64,000 bases of DNA from Corynebacterium sp. (GTDB lineage: Bacteria; Actinomycetota; Actinomycetes; Mycobacteriales; Mycobacteriaceae): NCBI RefSeq assembly GCF_022712275.1, contig NZ_JALAGU010000053.1, forward strand, positions 1-64,000, read 5' to 3'. Positions 16,903 to 25,293 of this stretch are shown piece after piece. The stretch's first letter is position 1. Each line of letters begins with the position of its first letter. A program made the position numbers and the translations under genes. The notes beneath the pieces were generated by a model. The model was not told where the DNA came from. It was given only the letters and a program-made list of their open reading frames with translations, and searched no databases.

Positions 16903-17640
16903 ATGCGCACCGTGTACCAGGAACAGATGCGGGCCTTCGCCCACGACCTCTCCGTGATGTCGGACCGGGTCCGCACAATGATGTCGGAGGCCTGCCTGGC
17001 CCTCTTCGAGGCCGACATCGAGAAGGCCGAGACGGTCCTCAGCTCCATCGACGGGGTCGAGGAGCTGCGGAAGAAGGCGGAGCAGACCTCTTTCGAGCTA
17101 CTGGCCCTGGAGGGCCCGGTCGCGCGTGACCTTCGCCAGGTCGTCTCGGGAACCTACATCGTCGAGGATCTCGCCCGGATGGCGGCGCTGGCGGTGCATG
17201 TCGCGCGGACCGCGCGGCGTCACCACCCCGACCACACCCTGCCGGAGCAGATCGAACCCTACTTCCGGGAGATGGCCCGGCTGACCGACGAGATCGGCGC
17301 GAAGCTCCACGACGTCCTGGTCACCTATGACCCGGAGAAGGCGATGGAACTCGCACTCGACGATGACGCGGTCGATGACCTCCACGAGCATATGTTCCAG
17401 CTCACCACGAAGCGCGAATGGCCCTTCCCCGTGTCAGTCGCGGTGGACGTCACCCTGCTTTCCCGGTTCTTCGAGAGGTACTCGGACCACGCCGTGAACA
17501 TCGGTACCCGGGTGGTCTACCTGGCAACCGGCAAGCAGCCGGAGGAGTACGAGACCGCCCTGCGGACCGAGGAACAGCAGGAGACCATGCGGGAGCAGTT
17601 CGACGAGATCCGCCGCCGCTACGGTTCCGACGCCTTCTAG
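16903..17640 (+). CDS. phoU: Phosphate transport regulator PhoU
   Basis: A 245-residue all-helical protein with two tandem PhoU three-helix bundles (about 1-110 and 115-220). Each bundle carries the acidic E/DxxxD metal-binding motifs. PhoU represses phosphate uptake by signalling between the PstSCAB transporter and a histidine kinase. A TAGACT -10 at 16890-16895 lies 7 nt before the ATG, so the mRNA is probably leaderless. Its TAG stop overlaps the stop of the convergent kinase-like gene in a shared CTAG. Confidence 0.95.
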   Translation: MRTVYQEQMRAFAHDLSVMSDRVRTMMSEACLALFEADIEKAETVLSSIDGVEELRKKAEQTSFELLALEGPVARDLRQVVSGTYIVEDLARMAALAVHVARTARRHHPDHTLPEQIEPYFREMARLTDEIGAKLHDVLVTYDPEKAMELALDDDAVDDLHEHMFQLTTKREWPFPVSVAVDVTLLSRFFERYSDHAVNIGTRVVYLATGKQPEEYETALRTEEQQETMREQFDEIRRRYGSDAF

Positions 17641-18173
17641 GTGTCGGCGCCGGCCTTGCGTGCCACCGAGAGTGCGACCAGTGCAGCGTCCGCCAGCACC
17701 TCGGGTTCGCGGGTGGCATCCACCCGGACGCCGGGCTCGTCCGCCCGCAGCCGCTCCAGCTCGACATACTGACGCCGCAGCACCTCGTCCTCGGCCGCAT
17801 CCGGGAGTTTCCCGGTATTCCGGCGGATGCGTTCACGGATGACGTCCTGGGTCCCCTCAACGTGGACGAAGAAGACGAACCCCTCCGCCTCGCGGAAGAT
17901 GTCGCGGGCCCGGCGTCCCAGCCCCAGGCTCACCACCACCGTCGAGTTCCCCTGCTGCGCCTGCCCGGTGAGCCAGTCACGGATGGCGTACGCCCAGGGC
18001 AGGCGGTCGTCCGGGGAGACGAAGCCTCCCTCCGCCATCTTCCGGCGGACCTCCTCGGGCTGCAGTTCCTCGGCGGTTGCGCCGGTGTACCCCGTGCGCC
18101 GCTGCAGCTCCTCGGCCAGCGCCGCCTTGCCGCTGCCGCTGACCCCCATGAGAACGATGTGTACCGGTTCCAT
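17637..18173 (-). CDS. Gluconokinase-like P-loop protein with altered Walker A
   Basis: A 178-residue protein resembling the gluconate kinase branch of small P-loop kinases: the opening hydrophobic strand, the P-loop GVSGSGK (10-16), a DDRLPWAYAI segment matching the DDRWPWL motif, and a VVVSLGLGRRARD segment where gluconokinases have ACSALKR. The invariant Ser/Thr after the P-loop lysine is Ala17, so ATP/Mg binding may be impaired. The DGDxLHP substrate motif is also not recognisable. The start ATG at 18173 has AAGGAG. It lies between phoU and pstB; its substrate is unknown. Confidence 0.7.
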   Translation of the reverse strand: MEPVHIVLMGVSGSGKAALAEELQRRTGYTGATAEELQPEEVRRKMAEGGFVSPDDRLPWAYAIRDWLTGQAQQGNSTVVVSLGLGRRARDIFREAEGFVFFVHVEGTQDVIRERIRRNTGKLPDAAEDEVLRRQYVELERLRADEPGVRVDATREPEVLADAALVALSVARKAGADT

Positions 18174-18246
18174 CACATACTCCTTTCGACGCCTCAAGTG
18201 TGGCACGAAAAGCGGACGGGGGTGGTCCCCTGCCGGCACCGCCGGA

Positions 18247-19023
18247 TCAGCCGAAGCGGCCGGAGATGTAGTCCTCGGTCTCCTGACGCTCCGGGGACTC
18301 GAAGATCTTCTTGGTCGGGCCGACCTCGACGAGCTGCCCGGGGCGTCCTGCCGCCTCCAGCGAGAAGAACGCGGTCTGGTCGGAGACGCGTGCGGCCTGC
18401 TGCATGTTGTGGGTGACGATGACGATGGTGAAGTCCTCCTTCAGCTCGTGGATGAGGTCCTCCACCGCCAGGGTCGAGATCGGGTCCAGGGCGGAGCACG
18501 GCTCGTCCATGAGCAGCACCTCGGGCTCGACGGCGATGGCCCGGGCGATGCACAGTCGCTGCTGCTGACCGCCGGAGAGTCCGCCACCGGGCTTGTCGAG
18601 GCGGTCCTTGACCTCCTCCCACAGGTTGGCCCCGCGCAGGGACTTCTCGGCGACCTCGGCGAGCTTCTTCCGGTTCTTCACCCCCGACAGCTTCAGGCCG
18701 GCGACGACATTCTCCTCGATGGACATCGTGGGGAACGGGTTCGCCTTCTGAAAGACCATGCCGATGGTGTTGCGCACGGCGACGGGATCGATCCGCCGGT
18801 CGTAGATGTTCTCCCCGTCGAGCAGGATCTCCCCTTCGACGTACGCGCCCGGGATGACCTCGTGCATCCGGTTGAGCGAGCGGAGCACGGTCGACTTGCC
18901 GCAACCGGAGGGGCCGATGAAGGCGGTCACGGACCGGGGCGGGACCTGCAGGTCCACGTTCTGCACCGCGTGGAAGTCGCCGTAGTGGATGTTGACGTCT
19001 CTGAGATCGAGTCGCTTGGCCAT
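18247..19023 (-). CDS. pstB: Phosphate ABC transporter ATP-binding protein
   Basis: A 258-residue ATPase that powers high-affinity phosphate import. Walker A GPSGCGKS is at 37-44, the LSGGQQQR signature at 149-156 and Walker B LLMDEP at 170-175, followed by the VTHNMQQA switch histidine segment. It is the last gene of the minus-strand operon pstS-pstC-pstA-pstB, 24 nt after pstA. Confidence 0.97.
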   Translation of the reverse strand: MAKRLDLRDVNIHYGDFHAVQNVDLQVPPRSVTAFIGPSGCGKSTVLRSLNRMHEVIPGAYVEGEILLDGENIYDRRIDPVAVRNTIGMVFQKANPFPTMSIEENVVAGLKLSGVKNRKKLAEVAEKSLRGANLWEEVKDRLDKPGGGLSGGQQQRLCIARAIAVEPEVLLMDEPCSALDPISTLAVEDLIHELKEDFTIVIVTHNMQQAARVSDQTAFFSLEAAGRPGQLVEVGPTKKIFESPERQETEDYISGRFG

Positions 19024-19047
19024 GGTGTGTTCCTTAGTCGGTGGAGG

Positions 19048-19974
19048 TCAGTCGGTCTTGACGGAGAAGCGGTGGGAGATGAACCGGGCGGCGAGGTTCA
19101 GTCCGGCGATGATGAGCACCAGGGTCAGTGCCGCGCCCCAGAGGCGGGCGAGCACCTGATCATTGGCCTGCAGTTTGTACATCTCCAACATGAACAGCGG
19201 CAGGGAGTTCTGGTTGCCCTCCATGACGTTCCAGTTGATCACCGGCGTCGCGCCCACGAGGATCAGGACCGGAGCGGATTCGCCCATGATGCGGGCCACG
19301 GCGAGCATGATGCCGGTGATGATGCCGGACAGGGCGGTGGGCAGCACGATCCTCACGATCGTCTTCCATTTCGGCACACCCAGGGCGTACGCGGCCTCGC
19401 GCAGGTCCATGGGCACGATGCGCAGCATCTCCTCGGTGTTGCGGACGATCACCGGGACCATCAGCAGCACCAGAGCCAGGGACACGGCGAATCCGGAGCG
19501 GGAGAACCCGAACAGGGCGATCCACAGCGCGTAGACGAACAGTGCGGCGACGATGGAGGGCACACCGGTGAGGATGTCGACCATGAAGGTCGTGACCCTG
19601 CCCAGCCACCCACCGCGGGAGTACTCCACGAGGTACACGGCGGTGAGCACACCCACCGGCACGGAGATGACGGTGGTGACCAGGGCCTGGGTCAGGGTGC
19701 CGATGATGGCGTGGCTGATGCCGCCACCGGCCTGGTTGGACAGCTGTCCGGCCATGTCGAAAGACCACCAGCCGACGTCGAGGACGGCCGGCAGCCCCTT
19801 GGCGACGAGGACGACGAGCACCCAGACCAACGGGATGAGGGCCACGCCCATCATCGAGTAGACGATGACGGTGGCGGCGCGGTCCTTGCGCTTGCGGGAC
19901 GCCGCGATGTCGGTGAAGCCGCTGGGCGCCAGGTCGGCGTGCGGCGAGTTGCGGGATGCCGTTCCGAGGGACAT
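19048..19974 (-). CDS. pstA: Phosphate ABC transporter permease PstA
   Basis: A 308-residue inner-membrane permease with six predicted helices and the cytoplasmic EAA coupling loop (EAAYALGVPKWKT). It forms the translocation channel with PstC. It starts 6 nt after the pstC stop. Residues 1-30 form a cytoplasmic N-terminal tail. Confidence 0.97.
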   Translation of the reverse strand: MSLGTASRNSPHADLAPSGFTDIAASRKRKDRAATVIVYSMMGVALIPLVWVLVVLVAKGLPAVLDVGWWSFDMAGQLSNQAGGGISHAIIGTLTQALVTTVISVPVGVLTAVYLVEYSRGGWLGRVTTFMVDILTGVPSIVAALFVYALWIALFGFSRSGFAVSLALVLLMVPVIVRNTEEMLRIVPMDLREAAYALGVPKWKTIVRIVLPTALSGIITGIMLAVARIMGESAPVLILVGATPVINWNVMEGNQNSLPLFMLEMYKLQANDQVLARLWGAALTLVLIIAGLNLAARFISHRFSVKTD

Positions 19975-19980
19975 GGCGTC

Positions 19981-21105
19981 CTACTTCCTGTTGTTGACGA
20001 CCGTGCGGGCCGCCGCGTTGACGATGAAGGTCAGGGCGAAGAGGACCAGGCCTGCGGCGATGTAGGCGCCGGCCTTGGTGTCGTCGTTGAATTCCGGCGC
20101 GGCGTTGGCGATGGCGGTGGCGAAGGTCGTGCCTCCGTCGAACAACGACCATCGGAATCCCGGGGCGGACGCGATGACCATGTAGAGTGCCATCGTCTCG
20201 CCCAGGGCCCGGCCGAGGCCGAGCATCGCACCGGAGACGTAACCGGAGCGTCCGAAGGGCAAAACCGTCAGTCGGACGACCTCCCACCGAGTCGCGCCGA
20301 GGGCGAGTGCCGCCTCGATGTGCCCGCGGGGTGTCTGAATGAAGACCTCACGTGTGGTCGCAGCGATGATCGGCAGGATCATGATCGCCAGGACCACGCC
20401 ACCGGTGAAGACATTCCGGCTGGTGGAGAAGGCCGGGGAGGTCTGCTGGTCCCACTGGAAGAGGAAGAAACCCCCGGCCCAGCCGTGGATCCACTCGAAG
20501 ATGCCGCCGAGTGACGGGCCGAGCACCTGCATGCCCCAGATGCCGAAGACGATGGACGGCACAGCGGCGAGCAGGTCGACCATGAAACCGAGGGGACGGA
20601 CCAGCCGCTTCGGGCAGTAGTTCGACAGGAAGATCGCGATACCCAGGGCCACCGGCATGGCGATCGCCAGGGCGAGGGCGGACACCAGGACAGTGGTGAA
20701 GAAGAGGTTCGGGATGCCGAACTCCATCCACCCGCCGTCGTTGGACGTGTAGTTGAGGTTCCAGGCGCCGGAATAGGTGAAGAAAGCGCCGATACCGTCG
20801 CGTTCCTTCGCCAGGGCGGGGACCGCCTGGACGATGAGGAAGATCGCGATGGCGGCGATGAAGACGGTGATCAGGACCGCGGAGCCCGTCGTGAGGCTCT
20901 CGAAGATCCGGTCACCGGCCCGTCGTGATCGCCTCGTGGCGAGTCCGGCGGTGCCGGGCCGGTCGGACGACTCGGGCGCGGCCTCGGCGGCGTCCCCGGT
21001 CGGGGGCCCGTCGTCGGTACCGGTGGCGTCGGTGGCGACGGTTCCGTCGACTACGACGTCCTCGGCGTCACGGCCGTCACGGCCGTCACGTTCAGTGCTG
21101 GACAT
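19981..21105 (-). CDS. pstC: Phosphate ABC transporter permease PstC
   Basis: A 374-residue permease with six predicted helices after an unusually long, acidic, low-complexity cytoplasmic tail of about 75 residues rich in Asp, Thr and Ala. The EAA loop is EAALALGATRWEV. It pairs with PstA, and the start is 20 nt after the pstS stop. Confidence 0.97.
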   Translation of the reverse strand: MSSTERDGRDGRDAEDVVVDGTVATDATGTDDGPPTGDAAEAAPESSDRPGTAGLATRRSRRAGDRIFESLTTGSAVLITVFIAAIAIFLIVQAVPALAKERDGIGAFFTYSGAWNLNYTSNDGGWMEFGIPNLFFTTVLVSALALAIAMPVALGIAIFLSNYCPKRLVRPLGFMVDLLAAVPSIVFGIWGMQVLGPSLGGIFEWIHGWAGGFFLFQWDQQTSPAFSTSRNVFTGGVVLAIMILPIIAATTREVFIQTPRGHIEAALALGATRWEVVRLTVLPFGRSGYVSGAMLGLGRALGETMALYMVIASAPGFRWSLFDGGTTFATAIANAAPEFNDDTKAGAYIAAGLVLFALTFIVNAAARTVVNNRK

Positions 21106-21125
21106 GGAGGTTGCAGTCCTGTCGG

Positions 21126-22256
21126 TTACTCGGTGGTGCCGGCGGAGTCGGAGTCGGACCCGCCGATCGCGTCGACGGCGGTGACCAGCTTGTCGCGGAA
21201 GGTGCCGGACAGCGGCACGTAGCCGGCCTCCTCGAGAGCATCGTTCTGGTTGTCGAGGATGGTGTGGAGGAAGTCCTTCACCCGGGACGTGGTCTCGTCG
21301 TCGTAGCCGTCGGAGCAGACGATCTCGTAGGTGGTCAGGGCCAGCGGGTAGGCACCGGCCTCCTTGGAGGCGAACAGTGCCTCGGAGTCGACGATCAGGT
21401 CGTTGCCCTCACCGGTGAAGGAGACATCGGCCAGGGCCTTGTTGACGCTCTCCGTGTTCAGCTCGACCGGGCCGGCGCCGAAGTCGAGGGCCGCGATGCC
21501 CAGGCCCGCGGCGTCGGCGTAGCCGGACTCCACGTAGGTGACGGCGCCGTTGGTGGCCTTCACCTGGTCCGCGACACCGGAGGAGCCCTGGGCACCGGAA
21601 CCGACCTTGGTCGGGAAGGTCTTGCCCTCGGTGTCCCAGTAGCCGTCGGTGGCGGTTTTGAGGAAGTCCTGGAAGTTGTCGGAGGTGCCGGACTCCTCCG
21701 CCCGGTACAGGACGCTGACCGGAAGGTCGGGCAGGTCGACGCCCTCGTTCTCTGCGGCGATAGCCGGGTCGTTCCAGTTGCTGATCTCACCCTTGAAGAT
21801 CTTGGCGACGGTGTCGACAGAGAGGTTGAGCTCGTCGATGCCGTCGATGTGGAAGGCGACGGCGACCGGGCCAACGACGAGCGGAAGGTGCCAGGCGTCG
21901 TTCCCGCCGCAACGCTTCGCCGCATCGGCGACCTGGTCGTCCTTCAGCGGGGAGTCGGAGCCGCCGAAGTCGACCTGGCCGGCGATGAACTGCTTCTGAC
22001 CGGCACCGGACCCGGTGGCGTTGTAGGACAGCGACGCCCCCGGGACGGCGGACTGGTAGGCCACACCGAACTGCTCCATGGCCTTCTGCTGGGAGCTGGC
22101 GCCTTCACCCTGGAGTTCACCGGTGGTGCCCGTGAGATCGAAGGTGGAGGTGGCGTCCGCACTGGAATCCCCGTTGCCGGAGTTGGAGCAGGAGGTGAGC
22201 AGGAGCGAGCCGGCGGCCACTGCGGCCAGGGCAGCGGTGTACTTCACGGTCTTCAC
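21126..22256 (-). CDS. pstS: Phosphate-binding lipoprotein PstS
   Basis: A 376-residue substrate-binding lipoprotein. The signal peptide ends in the lipobox LLTSC at about residues 19-23, followed by a Ser/Asp-rich linker. The mature domain has the phosphate-contacting motifs GEGASSQ, GSGAGQ, GGSDSP and EESGT. It is first in the pst operon, and a PHO-like box and TAGGGT -10 lie upstream, so it is probably induced when phosphate is scarce. Confidence 0.96.
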   Translation of the reverse strand: MKTVKYTAALAAVAAGSLLLTSCSNSGNGDSSADATSTFDLTGTTGELQGEGASSQQKAMEQFGVAYQSAVPGASLSYNATGSGAGQKQFIAGQVDFGGSDSPLKDDQVADAAKRCGGNDAWHLPLVVGPVAVAFHIDGIDELNLSVDTVAKIFKGEISNWNDPAIAAENEGVDLPDLPVSVLYRAEESGTSDNFQDFLKTATDGYWDTEGKTFPTKVGSGAQGSSGVADQVKATNGAVTYVESGYADAAGLGIAALDFGAGPVELNTESVNKALADVSFTGEGNDLIVDSEALFASKEAGAYPLALTTYEIVCSDGYDDETTSRVKDFLHTILDNQNDALEEAGYVPLSGTFRDKLVTAVDAIGGSDSDSAGTTE

Positions 22257-22323
22257 GGAATGGTTCCTCTTTCAACGGTTCTCGACTCGTCGTCGTGACT
22301 GGTCGTCGTGATGGTCACCGTTG

Positions 22324-22379
22324 ACCCTAACTGCCCGAGGTGGACGCCAACCACCACCCGGATGAACTCTCCGTGAACT
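22324..22379 (-). promoter_or_regulatory. pstS promoter with PHO-like box
   Basis: On the minus strand two adjacent 11-bp units, AGTTCACGGAG (22369-22379) and AGTTCATCCGG (22358-22368), share AGTTCA at 11-bp spacing. This matches the form of actinobacterial PHO boxes bound by PhoP/PhoR-type regulators. A TAGGGT -10 (22324-22329) lies downstream and there is no good -35, as expected for activator-dependent promoters. Confidence 0.65.
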
Positions 22380-22396
22380 GCTGTGGGGAGACCCCG

Positions 22397-23389
22397 CTAC
22401 ACCATGCCGCGGTAGACGACGTCCCGGTGGACGATCTCGAAACCCAGCCGCCGGTAGGTCGCGACGGCCGGGGTGTTGTCGCCCTCGACGTAGAGGTCGA
22501 CGGCCTGTGCGCCTGCGTCGATGAGGTACCCGATGCCCAGCAGGGTGAACGGGCCACCGAGGCCCTGACCGCGGACGGCGTCGGCGAGACAGATCACGTA
22601 GACCTCGCCGTGGGTGTCGTCTGCCGGAAGTTTCGTCCAGTGCACCCCGGCACACTGCGGTCCCTGGTTGTCGTCGCGGCTCCACAGCATGAGGACACCG
22701 TGGGGATCGAACCAGTCGGTTTCCCGCGCCCGCCGCAGCCGGTCGACATCCCAACCGCCCTGTTCCGGGTGCCAGGCGAAAGCCTCGTTGTTGACGCGGA
22801 GCCACTCGGCGTCGACCAGGTCGGCCCCGAACTCCTCACAGGCCGCCGGGTAGTCGAGGAGTTCCAGTCCCGCGTCCGTCACGGCGGTCGGCGCGGCGGC
22901 GGCCCCTTCCACCAGCGGTGTGCGGGCCGGATCGTCGACACCGCAGTACACGGTCATCTTCAGCAGTTCGCGTACGGTGCGAGCGCCCCGGTCGGCGGCG
23001 AGCCCCCGGGCAGGGTCGAGGTTGCCGTGGGCCCAGATGCTGAACTGCGACTCTGGGTCCAGGCCCCTTCCCGCCTCACGCAGCAGGCCGGCGGCCGTGC
23101 CGCGTCGGCGGAAATCCGGGTGCACGGCGATCTCGGCGGTACCACCGGCATCGGTCACGTCGGGGACGTCCACGGCCAGGACCCCGATGACGCGCTCCGC
23201 GCCACTGCCGCTGTCGACGGCGAGGAGATGTCGGTGTCCGGTCCCCTCCTCGAGCGCCCGGACGAACTCCTCGGAGAGCGCAGGCACGCCGTCTGCCGCG
23301 GAGACCGCGTCGAGCAGCTCGGCGAGCTCCTCACGCCAGGTCCTCTGCTGTCCTGCGGGCCCGTCCTCGAGCCACCGGTAACTGTCCAC
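22397..23389 (-). CDS. mshD: Mycothiol synthase
   Basis: A 330-residue enzyme that acetylates Cys-GlcN-Ins with acetyl-CoA in the last step of mycothiol synthesis. It has two GNAT folds: a reduced N-terminal one (to about 150) and an active C-terminal one with the acetyl-CoA-binding segment VRGQGLGGPFTLLG and the terminal VEGDNTPA. It starts 2 nt after the stop of the upstream regulator gene, indicating one operon. It precedes pstS, as also known in other mycolate actinobacteria. Confidence 0.94.
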   Translation of the reverse strand: MDSYRWLEDGPAGQQRTWREELAELLDAVSAADGVPALSEEFVRALEEGTGHRHLLAVDSGSGAERVIGVLAVDVPDVTDAGGTAEIAVHPDFRRRGTAAGLLREAGRGLDPESQFSIWAHGNLDPARGLAADRGARTVRELLKMTVYCGVDDPARTPLVEGAAAAPTAVTDAGLELLDYPAACEEFGADLVDAEWLRVNNEAFAWHPEQGGWDVDRLRRARETDWFDPHGVLMLWSRDDNQGPQCAGVHWTKLPADDTHGEVYVICLADAVRGQGLGGPFTLLGIGYLIDAGAQAVDLYVEGDNTPAVATYRRLGFEIVHRDVVYRGMV

Positions 23390-23391
23390 CG

Positions 23392-24078
23392 CTATCTCCC
23401 GTCTGCGCTGATGTCCACGGCCTTGTACCCCACATTACGCACGGTGGCGATGACCTTCTCGTAGTCGTGACCGAGCTTGGCACGCAGCCGGCGGACATGC
23501 ACGTCGACGGTACGGGTGCCGCCGAAGTAGTCGTAGCCCCAGACGTCCTGGAGCAGCTGTTCACGGCTGAAGACGCGGCCGGCATGCTTGACGAGGAAGT
23601 AGAGGAGCTCGAACTCCTTGTAGGTGAGGTCGAGGGGGCGTCCCTCCACGCGGGCGACGTAGGTGACCTCGTCGACGATGAGCCCGCCGATGGAGGCGAC
23701 CTGACTGTCCTCGGCTTCTTCGACGGGGACGGGGCGACGCGTCATGAGCATCCGCAGCCGGGCATCCACCTCGGTGGGGGTGGCGCTGGGGAGGATGAAA
23801 TCGTCCACCGCCCAGGACCCGTCGAGGGCGATGACGCTGGTCTCCTCGATCGCGACGGCCACCGGGAGGGTGGGGTACGCGGCGGCGACGGAGCGGCAGA
23901 GGTCGCGGATACCCAGCAGGTTCCGGCCGGTGACGTCGATGAGGACGATCTCCGCGTCCCCCACCTCGCGGACGGAGGCCGCGGACGAATCCAACAGCAC
24001 GGTCTCATGGGACAGCAGAGCCAGTGAAGGCAGGACCTGCGCGATGTCGTCCTTCTCCGAGAGCACGGTCAGTTTCAC
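23392..24078 (-). CDS. Orphan OmpR-type winged-helix regulator
   Basis: A 228-residue DNA-binding protein. The N-terminal receiver-like domain (1-110) keeps an aspartate at the phosphoacceptor position (D48, VLIDVTG) but lacks the conserved switch lysine near its end, so it may not be phosphorylated. The C-terminal winged helix (about 130-225) has LTYKEFELL, SREQLLQDVWG and RTVDVHVRRLR. No kinase gene is adjacent. I start at GTG 24078 behind GAAGGA. It is co-transcribed with mshD. The family includes the GlnR-like Rv0818 next to mshD in Mycobacterium tuberculosis. Confidence 0.88.
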   Translation of the reverse strand: MKLTVLSEKDDIAQVLPSLALLSHETVLLDSSAASVREVGDAEIVLIDVTGRNLLGIRDLCRSVAAAYPTLPVAVAIEETSVIALDGSWAVDDFILPSATPTEVDARLRMLMTRRPVPVEEAEDSQVASIGGLIVDEVTYVARVEGRPLDLTYKEFELLYFLVKHAGRVFSREQLLQDVWGYDYFGGTRTVDVHVRRLRAKLGHDYEKVIATVRNVGYKAVDISADGR

Positions 24079-24263
24079 GGCCGGCGTCCTTCCCACTTCA
24101 CGTCGATTTCTCTGTGACCACCACGAGATTACACGGGTGGAAAGTGGCTCTCCCATCGAGAGGCGAGGCGAAAAACTCCGGAAACGTCCCCGTAACACTG
24201 CACTCGCGCCACCCGGTCCACCGGCACACCCGTCCACACCCGCCACTCCTCTATGCTGGACCG

Positions 24264-25205
24264 GTGACCGAGACCGTTGAGCCAGAGCAGGCCGAGCCCC
24301 GCCGCAGCCGGGACAGCGAGGGCGGCAAGGGAAGCACGGACAGCACGCGCCGCCCCCACCGCCCGGTGCGTGTCCTGGTGACCGTCGTCGTGGTGGTCCT
24401 GGCCCTGGCCGGGGTGGCCGTGGTCGGCGACAGTCTCTTCGCCGCGAAGGTGGAGCGCGAGATCTCGCAGCGCATCCTCCATGACTCAAAGCTCGCCTCT
24501 CCCCCGGCCGTGCAGATCGGCGGCATGCCGGTCAGTGCGTCCCTCTGGTCCCACGAGCTCACCTCGGTGTCGGTGGAGGCCCGTGATGTCGAGGTCCCCG
24601 GCTTCGCCCGGGTGTCGGTGACCTCCTCGGCCGAGAAGGTGACGCTGACCCGCGACGAGATCCTCTCCGGCGATTTCGAGGACGCCCCGGCCCGCAAGGT
24701 CTTCACCCGCCTCCAGCTCGACCCGGTGGCGCTCGGCGGTCTGATGACCGGCGGTGACAACGGTGAGGACGGCTTCTCCGACCTCAACGTCCAGGGCGTG
24801 GAGGACATCTCACCCTCCGGCGGCTGGGAGACCGAGGCCTATTTCACCGCCACGCCGGACAATGTGCCCGGCATCGACGGCCCGGTGGATGTCGGGATGC
24901 GGCTGCGTGTCTGGGAGGGTGATGTCCGTCTGCTGCCGACCGAGATCCGTTCGGTCGACGGAGACTCCTCCCGCGGCGACGGGAAGAAGAACGCCCTCGA
25001 CGACGCCACCCGCGAGCGTGTGATGGAGGCCTTCACCCTGGAACTCCCCGGCGACAGTCTGCCGCTGGGGACGAAGCCGGGCCGGGTGTACGTCAACGGC
25101 GGCGCCCTGTACATCGAGTCGGAGCAGAACTACACCCGGGTCGGGATCTCCGATCTGGCACCGCGCTCGGCCCCGCTGGCCACAGACGAACAGGCCGGGC
25201 TCTAG
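24264..25205 (+). CDS. LmeA-like envelope protein (DUF2993)
   Basis: A 313-residue protein with a charged cytoplasmic tail (1-33), one membrane segment (about 36-57), then an extracytoplasmic DUF2993 domain. The family includes LmeA, a periplasmic protein needed for lipomannan elongation in mycobacteria. The GTG at 24264 lies 6 nt after TATGCT (24252-24257) with no ribosome binding site, so it is probably leaderless. It is divergent from the regulator-mshD operon, the same neighbourhood as Rv0817c. Role in the cell wall is inferred. Confidence 0.82.
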   Translation: MTETVEPEQAEPRRSRDSEGGKGSTDSTRRPHRPVRVLVTVVVVVLALAGVAVVGDSLFAAKVEREISQRILHDSKLASPPAVQIGGMPVSASLWSHELTSVSVEARDVEVPGFARVSVTSSAEKVTLTRDEILSGDFEDAPARKVFTRLQLDPVALGGLMTGGDNGEDGFSDLNVQGVEDISPSGGWETEAYFTATPDNVPGIDGPVDVGMRLRVWEGDVRLLPTEIRSVDGDSSRGDGKKNALDDATRERVMEAFTLELPGDSLPLGTKPGRVYVNGGALYIESEQNYTRVGISDLAPRSAPLATDEQAGL

Positions 25206-25293
25206 GGACTGTTCCGGGAACTGCTCCAGGGTCTGTCTCCGGCTGCTCCGGGGACTTCCCGGGTCGCTGAGACCGTTCCGTATGCTGGACGCC

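Noticed and set aside
17827..20514. 895-codon plus-strand frame opposite the pst genes
   Set aside because: The protein is Asp/Gly/Arg-rich noise of the third-codon-GC kind. The opposite strand holds pstB, pstA and pstC.
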